This document shows positions 1-5,145 of a stretch of 5,145 nucleotides of DNA, one piece after another. Every line of letters starts with the position of its first letter. Position 1 is the stretch's first letter. The translations under genes were made by a program, and so were the position numbers. A model generated the notes under the pieces. The model ran no database searches, was not told the DNA's origin, and saw only the letters and a program-made list of their open reading frames with translations. The stretch is from Thermofilaceae archaeon (GTDB lineage Archaea; Thermoproteota; Thermoprotei; Thermofilales; Thermofilaceae): the NCBI GenBank assembly GCA_027017025.1, contig JALURH010000076.1, positions 1 to 5,145 on the forward strand, in the 5' to 3' direction.

Positions 1-1158
1 TTGGAGGATATAATAATAGTTGGTGGGGGACCAGCTGGCCTCCAAACAGCTCGTTTCTTATTAGAGAATAAGTACCCTGGGAAAATAATGATTTATGAAG
101 AGCACCCCAAACCAGGGTTGCCACAACATTGTGCTGGGCTTATTAGTATAAAGGGATTAGAAGGAGATGTAAGGATAAAATCTTGGAGAAAAAATCTTTC
201 ACTAAATGTGATCAAGGGAGCAGAAATTTTTTCTCCAGGAGGAATAGTTTTAAATATTCAGAGGAAGGAACCAGTTGCAGCTGTTGTGGATAGAGTTTTT
301 CTGGAAGAATTATTAGCTGAAAAAGTTCTCTCCTTAGGTGCAGAAATAAACTTTTCATCAAAGATAACTGCAGTAGCTAAGGACGGTGTCCTATTAGATG
401 GGAAAAAAATAAAGGGAGAGTATACTATAGTTGCGTCGGGTATAAAAAGACCTAGCATATTGAACCTAGATCTAAGTGAAATTAGAGGTAAGCTACCTGC
501 TCTTCAATTTGATATAAGAATATCGAAAAATATCGATTTAAACTATGTTAAGATATTTATTGGAGAGAGATATTCGAAGGATTTCTTCACATGGATTATA
601 CCAATTGATGATAAAATAGTTAGAATCGGATTAGCCTCGAAAAGTAATACATTAGCTAAGTTAAAATATATACTTGAAAAAGATAAAATAATTAACTCTC
701 TTATTGGGGAGTACAGTGTATTAAGAGTTATGGGAGGAGCCGTAATAACTGGAGGATATGTAGAAAAAATGGTTGACGGCACAGTAGCTTTGGTTGGTGA
801 TTCAGCTGGTCAAACAAAGCCCACTACTGGTGGAGGTATAGTATACTTATCGATGGCTTCCAAGATTCTTTCTGATGCTATCATAGAGGGAGATATTTAC
901 AGGTATGAGTATGTATGGAGCAGGAGGATGGGGAGAGAGATAAGATTTCAAAAAGCATTCAGGAGGATCTTATATAAGCTGAGTGATGAAGAACTTGATG
1001 AAGTATTCCTAATTGCGAAGAAAGAAGGTATCGAAGACATAGTTAGTAGAGAGGGTGATATGGATTTTCAGAGAAGCATAATAGTTAAAGCTGGATTAAG
1101 GACTTTACTGAGATATCCTAGGCTATTTGTGGAATTCCTCTGGGGCTACTTTACTTAA
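1..1158 (+). CDS. Geranylgeranyl reductase family FAD-dependent oxidoreductase
   Basis: This 385-residue protein belongs to the FixC/geranylgeranyl reductase flavoprotein family. Archaeal members reduce the double bonds of geranylgeranyl chains in membrane ether lipids. Visible motifs are the N-terminal dinucleotide-binding GGGPAG (residues 8-13) followed by an acidic strand end (IYEEH, 31-35), a QHCAGL segment with Cys44, the VVDR segment near 95-98, the W198-x2-P201 element with a downstream glycine (Gly210) that matches the family's YxWxFP...G substrate-pocket motif, and the second FAD motif GDSAG (266-270) leading into TGGGI (276-280). The length is normal for the family. The reading frame begins with TTG at base 1; the Rossmann strand starts within a few residues, so this is a plausible start, but one just upstream of the window cannot be excluded. 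The 3' end overlaps iorB tail to tail. The family is secure; the exact substrate (phospholipid, menaquinone side chain or another prenyl group) is inference. Confidence 0.87.
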   Translation: MEDIIIVGGGPAGLQTARFLLENKYPGKIMIYEEHPKPGLPQHCAGLISIKGLEGDVRIKSWRKNLSLNVIKGAEIFSPGGIVLNIQRKEPVAAVVDRVFLEELLAEKVLSLGAEINFSSKITAVAKDGVLLDGKKIKGEYTIVASGIKRPSILNLDLSEIRGKLPALQFDIRISKNIDLNYVKIFIGERYSKDFFTWIIPIDDKIVRIGLASKSNTLAKLKYILEKDKIINSLIGEYSVLRVMGGAVITGGYVEKMVDGTVALVGDSAGQTKPTTGGGIVYLSMASKILSDAIIEGDIYRYEYVWSRRMGREIRFQKAFRRILYKLSDEELDEVFLIAKKEGIEDIVSREGDMDFQRSIIVKAGLRTLLRYPRLFVEFLWGYFT

Positions 1159-1722
1159 TTTAACACCAGCCCTAACAGCCGTCTTATTAATTTCAATTTT
1201 TTCCCCATCAAAAATATTCTCAATAGCCTTATCAATTAATGATAGAGGGATTGGTATACGTTTTAGACCTAGCAGTACTCCCAGCATGATTGTATTAGTT
1301 GCCGCGGGGAAACCCAGTTTATTAGCCTCTGTGGTAGCATCCACTATAAAATACTTTATGCCTAGTTTCTTAAACTCCTCAACTATATCCTCTCTTCTTA
1401 CAGTTATGGGTGATGCTGGTGGAGATAGAATCAAGTCATTAGCAATTAACAAGCCGTCCTTAGATAAGAAATTTATTCTCCTAACAGCCTCTATCATCTC
1501 GAGAGCGACTAGAGTATTAGCCTCACCTTGGGAGAATGTTGGAGCGTATACATGATCTCTGTCGAATCTTACATACACTATTACTGCTCCCCCTCTCTGA
1601 GATAATCCGTGGACTTCAGCTATTTTCACATCATATCCTCCAAGCATTAATGCTTCACCAACCACTCTGCCTAGAGTAATTAGTCCTTGTCCACCAACAC
1701 CTGCAAGAACAATATCTCCCAT
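1123..1722 (-). CDS. iorB: Indolepyruvate:ferredoxin oxidoreductase, beta subunit
   Basis: This is the small subunit (199 residues) of indolepyruvate:ferredoxin oxidoreductase, homologous to the gamma domain of pyruvate:ferredoxin oxidoreductases. With IorA it converts aryl-pyruvates and CoA to aryl-acetyl-CoA and CO2 while reducing ferredoxin in the cytoplasm. The family hallmark GVGGQG lies at residues 8-13, followed by EVHGLSQRGGAVIVYVR, which matches the conserved VHGxSQRGG block, and by an ALEMIEAVRR helix. I chose ATG at 1722 because GGGTGA, a good ribosome-binding site, sits five bases upstream and overlaps the iorA stop. An in-frame GTG at 1731 would add three residues and overlap the iorA stop as GTGA. 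The gene is translationally coupled behind iorA. Its last 36 bases overlap the convergent reductase gene. Confidence 0.93.
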   Translation of the reverse strand: MGDIVLAGVGGQGLITLGRVVGEALMLGGYDVKIAEVHGLSQRGGAVIVYVRFDRDHVYAPTFSQGEANTLVALEMIEAVRRINFLSKDGLLIANDLILSPPASPITVRREDIVEEFKKLGIKYFIVDATTEANKLGFPAATNTIMLGVLLGLKRIPIPLSLIDKAIENIFDGEKIEINKTAVRAGVKLSKVAPEEFHK

Positions 1723-1727
1723 TATTC

Positions 1728-3599
1728 TCACCCTTTAATTCTCTTTATAGCCTTAGCTGGACATATTTGAGTACATACTCCACATCCTATGCAGATGTTC
1801 TCCTGTATTTGATAGGTATCATTGAAAACAGTTATAGCTGGGCATGCAAAATCATTTACACATATACCGCATTTAACGCAGCGGTCTAGATCTATATAGT
1901 AGGGAACCAATTTCCTCCCCTCTCTCCTAGCAAGTCTAGCGAAAACCAATGCACAAGGCCGCCTAGCAACTATAACAGCAGGTTTACTCTTCTCAGAGAC
2001 GTATTTGATGGCTCTTTCCGTAGTCGATCTAATCATAGAGATGTTATATGCATCAATAACTTCAACAAACTCTATTCCAGAAGCCTTTACAATGTCCTCT
2101 ATACTTATTCTCTTCCTAGGATCACCTAAGGCTCCAGCTCCACTCCCTGGATGGGGTTGATGTCCAGTCATAGCTGTAACTAGATTATCCATAACTACAA
2201 TTACTAACGGGTAAGAGTTGTACACAGCGTTTAGTAGTGCCGGAATGCCTGCATGAAAGAATGTTGAATCACCTATAAAGGCGATCACGGGTCTTTTTTT
2301 ACTAAACCTAGCTATACCAGAACCTATACCTATAGAAGAACCCATGGACCACGACAGATCAGCCATAACGAAAGGAGAGAAAAATCCCAGAGTATAACAA
2401 CCTATATCGTTGGGGAATATTGCATCAACACGTAATCTCTTGACAGCTAATTTAACTGCAAAATACACTGATCTATGGCCACAACCTGGGCAAAAAGTTG
2501 GGGGACGAGGAGGTATGTTTAGACTAGGATTTAAGGGGGTGGGTAAATTTATCTCTAATTTGAGAACTCTAGATAATCCTTCCATAACCTTAAGCGTGGT
2601 CAATTCATCTATTCTAGGAAAAATTTCTTTCCCGACAATTTCACCATCAAATCTTTCATCAAAGGCTAAAACTTTAAGTTGGTGCTCAATTATAGGTTCA
2701 AGCTCCTCCACTATAACTATTTTATCCGGGTTTAAATCAAAAAGTTCTCGGATAAGTTTTCTTGGTAGCGGATAAGTTGATGCAAGCTTAAGTATATGGG
2801 GCTTTAACCCAAGTTTCTTTATAGATTCAGCAACATATGTGTAAGCAACACCCCCTGAAACTATAGCTAAATTATCCTCCCCCCTCTTGAGAAAATTGTA
2901 TCTGAAGGAATGCAGTTCCTCAGATAACTTCTCTATCCTCTCAACAGCCTCGCGATGTAAATTCTTATTATGGGGCGGTAGAAGAGTCCACCTTCTCGGT
3001 TTCCTATTAAATAAACCATTGCTCTTACCTCTCCTAATTTCCCCAAGAATAACTACTCCTCTAGTATGTGACAGACGTGTAGTCGAGCGTAGTATTATTG
3101 CCGATGAATACTTCTCCGATAAATCGTAGAGATCCACCACCATATTCTTAGCTTCCTGTGGCTCGGAGGGCTCGAAAACAGGTATATAGCTATGAATACC
3201 GTAAATCCTATTATCCTGCTCATTCTGACTACTAAACGCCCCTGGATCATCAGCTGACACTAGAATCAAACCGCCAATAACTCCAGTATATCCAAGGCTC
3301 ATCAAAGCATCGGCAGCAACATTCACACCTACGTGCTTCATAGTTACAAGTGCCCTAAGGCCAGACATCGATGCACCTATACCTACTTCAAGAGCAACTT
3401 TCTCATTTGTACTCCATTCAACGTATATTCCATATTGTTCAGCTACATCAATCAAGGACTCTAAGATCTCAGTCGAGGGGGTTCCTGGATAAGAGGAAGC
3501 AATAGAGATGCCAGCCTCCAAAGCGCCTCTAGCTATAGCCTCATTACCTAGGAGAAGCTTTTTATCTCCGGGGTTACCTGCGATAGCTCCTTCAACCAC
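1728..3599 (-). CDS. iorA: Indolepyruvate:ferredoxin oxidoreductase, alpha subunit
   Basis: This is the large catalytic subunit, about 623 residues from GTG 3599. It carries thiamine diphosphate and two 4Fe-4S clusters and acts with IorB in ferredoxin-linked breakdown of aromatic amino acids (family knowledge). The N-terminal pyrimidine-binding domain begins GNEAIARGALEAG with YPGTPS at about 37-42. The TPP domain has CPGCGH (370-375), MGSSIGIGSG (419-428), GDSTFFHAG (443-451) and MDN (470-472). The C-terminal ferredoxin-like domain has C574-x2-C577-x2-C580-x5-CP586 and C603-x2-C606-x2-C609-x3-CP613. No key residue is missing and the length fits the family. The start is uncertain. GTG 3599 lacks a Shine-Dalgarno site but has a TATA-like TTTACTTA about 25 bases upstream, as expected for a leaderless mRNA. 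TTG 3614 is in frame and would add LLIFV-type residues not typical of the family. Confidence 0.93.
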   Translation of the reverse strand: MVEGAIAGNPGDKKLLLGNEAIARGALEAGISIASSYPGTPSTEILESLIDVAEQYGIYVEWSTNEKVALEVGIGASMSGLRALVTMKHVGVNVAADALMSLGYTGVIGGLILVSADDPGAFSSQNEQDNRIYGIHSYIPVFEPSEPQEAKNMVVDLYDLSEKYSSAIILRSTTRLSHTRGVVILGEIRRGKSNGLFNRKPRRWTLLPPHNKNLHREAVERIEKLSEELHSFRYNFLKRGEDNLAIVSGGVAYTYVAESIKKLGLKPHILKLASTYPLPRKLIRELFDLNPDKIVIVEELEPIIEHQLKVLAFDERFDGEIVGKEIFPRIDELTTLKVMEGLSRVLKLEINLPTPLNPSLNIPPRPPTFCPGCGHRSVYFAVKLAVKRLRVDAIFPNDIGCYTLGFFSPFVMADLSWSMGSSIGIGSGIARFSKKRPVIAFIGDSTFFHAGIPALLNAVYNSYPLVIVVMDNLVTAMTGHQPHPGSGAGALGDPRKRISIEDIVKASGIEFVEVIDAYNISMIRSTTERAIKYVSEKSKPAVIVARRPCALVFARLARREGRKLVPYYIDLDRCVKCGICVNDFACPAITVFNDTYQIQENICIGCGVCTQICPAKAIKRIKG

Positions 3600-3600
3600 G

Positions 3601-3610
3601 AATATAAGTA
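3601..3610 (+). promoter_or_regulatory. TATA box for the 135-residue gene, in a divergent promoter region
   Basis: AATATAAGTA is centred about 26 bases before ATG 3631. This is the spacing expected if transcription starts at the initiation codon, and there is no Shine-Dalgarno sequence ahead of that ATG, which agrees with a leaderless mRNA. The box lies within or at the edge of the start region of the divergent iorA gene, so the two promoters must overlap. The position is seen in the sequence; the function is inferred. Confidence 0.5.
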
Positions 3611-3618
3611 ACAATTCA

Positions 3619-3626
3619 CATAAGTA
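3619..3626 (-). promoter_or_regulatory. Possible TATA element for iorAB
   Basis: Read on the minus strand this is TTTACTTA, a weak match to the archaeal TTTAWA box. It is about 25 bases upstream of GTG 3599, suiting a leaderless iorA transcript. It lies between the two divergent start codons, so TBP/TFB bound here and on the opposite-strand box would compete. If iorA starts at TTG 3614 instead, a TATACTTA-like stretch inside the divergent gene (about 3638-3647) would be the better candidate. Confidence 0.25.
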
Positions 3627-3630
3627 AACT

Positions 3631-4038
3631 ATGCGGTTAAGTATAGTGTATGATTATATCCATGCTGAAAGAGTGGCGTCAGAAACCACGGGGCAACTAG
3701 GGATAAATGTGCAGGTAACATTTCCTGCTTCAAAACAGATAACAGTGAAGGAAGGAGAAATGGCTATAAGTTTCGCTGTCACAGTCTCTACATCCCCTCC
3801 AGTAATAACAATAGTGCTGAAAGGGAGATTACTTATCTCAGATAAACAAGAGAAGTTACGGGAGATTAATAATAGCATTAAAACTGGTAAAATACAACCT
3901 AGTCTAGTACAATTTGTAACTTCTCATGCACTCTTCGAAGCAGCATTGCTAACTAGAGAACTAGGTCTTCCACCAGCTATACCAGTACCCATACATAAAC
4001 AGAAGGGAGGAGAAGTAAGCGATATAAGGCCAGTGTAA
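3631..4038 (+). CDS. Small SecB-like protein (putative chaperone-fold protein)
   Basis: This 135-residue cytoplasmic protein has no signal peptide or membrane segment. The N-terminal half is a run of likely beta strands (INVQVTFPA, AISFAVTVS, PVITIVLKGRLLIS). A polar helix follows at about 71-85, then a helix (SHALFEAALLTREL, 98-111) ending in GLPPAIPVPI (112-121). This order, with helix then Gly-x-Pro-Pro and a hydrophobic proline-rich strand, resembles the bacterial export chaperone SecB, where the long helix is followed by GTFPQLNLAPVNF. SecB-like proteins are known in a few archaea. The match is a pattern comparison by eye, not a homology search, so the assignment is tentative. It starts at ATG 3631 with a TATA box at leaderless distance, is divergent from iorA, and lies 38 bases before the next gene on the same strand. 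A fully unknown beta-rich protein is the alternative. Confidence 0.75.
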   Translation: MRLSIVYDYIHAERVASETTGQLGINVQVTFPASKQITVKEGEMAISFAVTVSTSPPVITIVLKGRLLISDKQEKLREINNSIKTGKIQPSLVQFVTSHALFEAALLTRELGLPPAIPVPIHKQKGGEVSDIRPV

Positions 4039-4045
4039 CAAATAT

Positions 4046-4058
4046 GGATAAATTATCC
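4046..4058 (+). promoter_or_regulatory. Palindromic TATA/operator candidate before the 289-residue gene
   Basis: GGATAA-A-TTATCC is a perfect inverted repeat with six-base arms around one central base. Its core ATAAATTAT works as a TATA-like box about 26 bases before GTG 4077, the distance for a leaderless mRNA. A dimeric regulator bound to the palindrome would block TBP. The palindrome is seen directly; the promoter and operator roles are inferred. A GAGGG (4060-4064) downstream of it is a weak ribosome-binding site 12 bases before the GTG. Confidence 0.4.
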
Positions 4059-4076
4059 CGAGGGAAAGTATAACTC

Positions 4077-4946
4077 GTGGAGATAGAGGTAATATATGGT
4101 GACTGGAAGCAAGCAGGAAAAGCCTTTATCATAACACCAAGATGTAACGAGAAACCCTGTACAATTTCTCCAGAATGGCTGCTAGCGTATGCACTAAAAC
4201 ATGACAAAATAATTGAAGACCCTAGCAAGCTTGCATATCTACTTAAATTGGTAAATGGGCCGTACACTATACATAAAGCTGCGGCAGTATCACCTACTGA
4301 ATGGAGGCAACTATTCTGGCTAGCCCAATACGTATCCGTAACTCCTAATAAAAAATGTGCGAAACTTCTACCATTTGCTCCCCATACTTCAACACTATCA
4401 GCGATAGGGCACCCTCAGGTCTGCATAGATTCTACAAATATAAACACGGGTTATTTACAGATATTGATAGACCTCCTAGCAGCTACTGGAACAAAAAAAC
4501 TCTATCTAATAAATCCTTCGAGACATATTCCCTCAAGAAAAGTGTTTTTCTCAGGTATAAGGGGACTTATAGCCGCACGGCAGCTTCTTACACCACGAGA
4601 AACCCTGAAAAACCTACATTTATCACTCAAATATTCAGAAGATTTCAAGGAAATAATGGACACAGTAAGCGAGTATATCTCTAATACTGTAGTACCAGAT
4701 CGCCCAATAGACCTACTGAAGGAAATATTTCAGGAAAAAAGTGAAGAGGCTAGAGGAATACTGGAAGAACTGCTGGAAACAGGTGGAACAATGAGTCTGA
4801 AGGCATATCTTGAGGGAGCAAACCGGCTCTATAAGGAGGGAGAAAAAATAGCTATAAAACTAATCTACTTTGGATACGTAACCTTACTACAAACACAGGT
4901 AAATATAACACATAAAGGAATATTTGTATTAAAGGAAGGATACTGA
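4077..4946 (+). CDS. Unrecognised protein, CARF-like core plus C-terminal winged helix (tentative)
   Basis: I do not recognise this 289-residue protein by name. It has no signal peptide or membrane helix. Residues 1-20 hold an opening strand ending in GDW. Residues 113-147 read strand (QVCID), Ser-Thr-Asn, helix (GYLQILIDLLAATG), strand (KKLYLINPSR), a Rossmann-like unit resembling the D-x-T-H-G region of Csx1-type CARF domains but without the His-Gly. Residues about 155-218 are mostly helical. Residues about 224-287 look like a winged helix: helices ARGILEELLETGG and LKAYLEGANRLY, then GYV..., a strand turn and ITHKGIFVL. Four cysteines (23, 28, 94, 116) are spread out. GTG 4077 is the first possible start because an in-frame TAA stands at 4071. 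The gene follows the SecB-like gene after 38 bases. Coding status is well supported by the long open frame and sensible protein composition; CARF homology is speculative. Confidence 0.8.
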   Translation: MEIEVIYGDWKQAGKAFIITPRCNEKPCTISPEWLLAYALKHDKIIEDPSKLAYLLKLVNGPYTIHKAAAVSPTEWRQLFWLAQYVSVTPNKKCAKLLPFAPHTSTLSAIGHPQVCIDSTNINTGYLQILIDLLAATGTKKLYLINPSRHIPSRKVFFSGIRGLIAARQLLTPRETLKNLHLSLKYSEDFKEIMDTVSEYISNTVVPDRPIDLLKEIFQEKSEEARGILEELLETGGTMSLKAYLEGANRLYKEGEKIAIKLIYFGYVTLLQTQVNITHKGIFVLKEGY

Positions 4947-4950
4947 CCAG

Positions 4951-4964
4951 TAAAGACCAGAAAA
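4951..4964 (-). terminator. T-rich stop signal after the tRNA gene
   Basis: On the minus strand the CCA end is followed at once by TTTT, then CTGGTC, then TTT. Short T runs are sufficient for termination by archaeal RNA polymerase. There is no stable hairpin. The stretch also separates the tRNA from the convergent 289-residue gene, whose stop is at 4944-4946, by only 18 bases. Confidence 0.35.
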
Positions 4965-5003
4965 TGGTGCCCCGGCCGGGATTTGAACCCGGGTTCTTCG
5001 GCT

Positions 5004-5022
5004 TTCTCCTAGGCTTCTAGCT
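5004..5022 (-). other. tRNA-Glu intron at position 37/38 (19 nt)
   Basis: This is an archaeal tRNA intron at the canonical place 3' of the anticodon. With cuts after G37 and before A38, the intact anticodon stem is followed by a bulge AA^A and a central four-pair helix CTCT/GGAG (one G-U), giving a bulge-helix-bulge shape. A register shifted by one base gives helix TCTC/GAGA, bulges GA^G and AA^G, and an inner CTAG/CTAG hairpin. Both registers give the same mature tRNA. Confidence 0.82.
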
Positions 5023-5038
5023 CGAGAGGCCGATATCC

Positions 5039-5057
5039 TTTCAGCACCCGTGCTGGC
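5039..5057 (-). other. tRNA-Glu intron in the D arm, noncanonical (19 nt)
   Basis: The second insertion separates the D loop AGCCCGGTCAA from the 3' strand of the D stem, GGAT. Its core is a hairpin, CAGCA-CGGG-TGCTG. Noncanonical D-arm introns are known in crenarchaeal tRNAs. The exact cut sites are ambiguous over a few bases because AAG at the 5' edge and AAAGG at the 3' edge allow sliding. Several 19-base registers give the same mature D arm, and the bulge-helix-bulge fold here is relaxed (central helix TCA/TGA only). Confidence 0.75.
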
Positions 5058-5112
5058 TTGACCGGGCTAGACGACCGGGGCTGTCACCTATAGGTTTTTG
5101 GGGAACCGATCC

Positions 5113-5118
5113 TTATAA
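5113..5118 (-). promoter_or_regulatory. TATA box for the tRNA-Glu gene
   Basis: On the minus strand the sequence is ATAAAAG-TTATAAGG: a purine-rich BRE-like stretch, then TTATAA about 32 bases before the tRNA 5' end. With the usual spacing, transcription would begin near 5089, giving a leader of about eight bases for RNase P to remove. The core is itself palindromic, so it could also serve a rightward gene beyond the window. Confidence 0.55.
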
Positions 5119-5145
5119 CTTTTATTTCTCCAAAAACATATCGGT

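Larger units (their letters stand above)
4965..5081 (-). tRNA. tRNA-Glu(CTC), two introns, encoded CCA
   Basis: The 5' GCCCCGG (5081-5075) pairs perfectly with CCGGGGC (4975-4969), followed by discriminator A and an encoded CCA (4967-4965). The T arm CCGGG-TTCAAAT-CCCGG is complete. The gene is 117 bases, 38 longer than a normal tRNA. Removing two 19-base insertions leaves a D arm GTCT...GGAT with an 11-base loop, an anticodon stem TCGGC/GCCGA, loop CTCTCGA and a five-base variable region. T33 is followed by CTC at 5026-5024, hence glutamate; the D-arm sequence also resembles archaeal tRNA-Glu. Exons are approximately 5081-5058, 5038-5023 and 5003-4965. Without removing the insertions neither the D arm nor the anticodon arm closes. 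The gene must be processed by the archaeal splicing endonuclease. The promoter lies at 5113-5118. Confidence 0.93.

Noticed and set aside
2410..2775. 121-codon plus-strand frame opposite iorA
   Set aside because: It is opposite conserved TPP-domain coding sequence of iorA, so it is explained as a shadow.
4044..4073. Mini reading frame ATG...TAA of nine codons ending three bases before GTG 4077
   Set aside because: It overlaps the proposed TATA palindrome, has no ribosome-binding site and is too short to support as a gene; a leader-peptide role cannot be judged from the sequence alone.
3977..4267. 96-codon open frame on the minus strand
   Set aside because: It is antisense to two better-supported genes, has a biased hydrophobic and serine-rich composition typical of a shadow frame, and has no recognisable motif.
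4355..4684. 109-codon open frame on the plus strand inside the 289-residue gene
   Set aside because: It lies in an alternative frame of the longer gene and its translation has low-complexity Ser/Thr/Tyr/Lys composition with no family pattern.
4690..4946. Possible HEPN nuclease domain at the C-terminus of the 289-residue protein, as in Csx1/Csm6
   Set aside because: No R-x4-6-H motif is present in the C-terminal region; the strand-turn ITHKG pattern fits a winged helix better.
4945..4960. Direct repeat GACCAG-TAAA-GACCAG between the gene end and the tRNA
   Set aside because: It could suggest an integration scar at a tRNA 3' end, but six-base repeats are expected by chance and no longer copy of the tRNA 3' end is present in the window.

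Overview
The window looks like chromosomal DNA from a hyperthermophilic crenarchaeote (Thermoproteota). The signs are an archaeal-lipid type geranylgeranyl reductase homologue, an archaeal indolepyruvate:ferredoxin oxidoreductase, GTG and TTG starts, TATA boxes placed for leaderless or nearly leaderless mRNAs, and a tRNA gene carrying two very short introns with a genome-encoded CCA. The DNA is AT-rich except for the tRNA. I cannot name the genus.

Layout: 1-1158 (+) is a FAD-dependent geranylgeranyl reductase family protein. Its 3' end overlaps, tail to tail by 36 bases, the end of iorB (minus strand, about 1722 down to 1123). iorB follows iorA (minus, about 3599 down to 1728) in one tightly coupled operon encoding the two subunits of indolepyruvate:ferredoxin oxidoreductase. 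Divergent from iorA, and separated from it by only 16-31 bases, is a 135-residue protein at 3631-4038 (+) with a SecB-like pattern. It is followed by a 289-residue protein at 4077-4946 (+) that I do not recognise by name; it shows a Rossmann/CARF-like central pattern and a probable C-terminal winged helix. The window closes with a convergent tRNA-Glu(CTC) gene on the minus strand (5081 down to 4965) and its promoter (to 5145).

Functionally, the clear genes are metabolic: ether-lipid or isoprenoid double-bond reduction, and ferredoxin-linked oxidative decarboxylation of aryl-pyruvates during aromatic amino acid catabolism. The tRNA is housekeeping. The two plus-strand genes at 3631-4946 are the least explained part. 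The 289-residue gene may have its own leaderless promoter, whose TATA-like box lies inside a perfect palindrome. There is no transposon, CRISPR array or prophage signal, and every stretch over 300 bases is coding.
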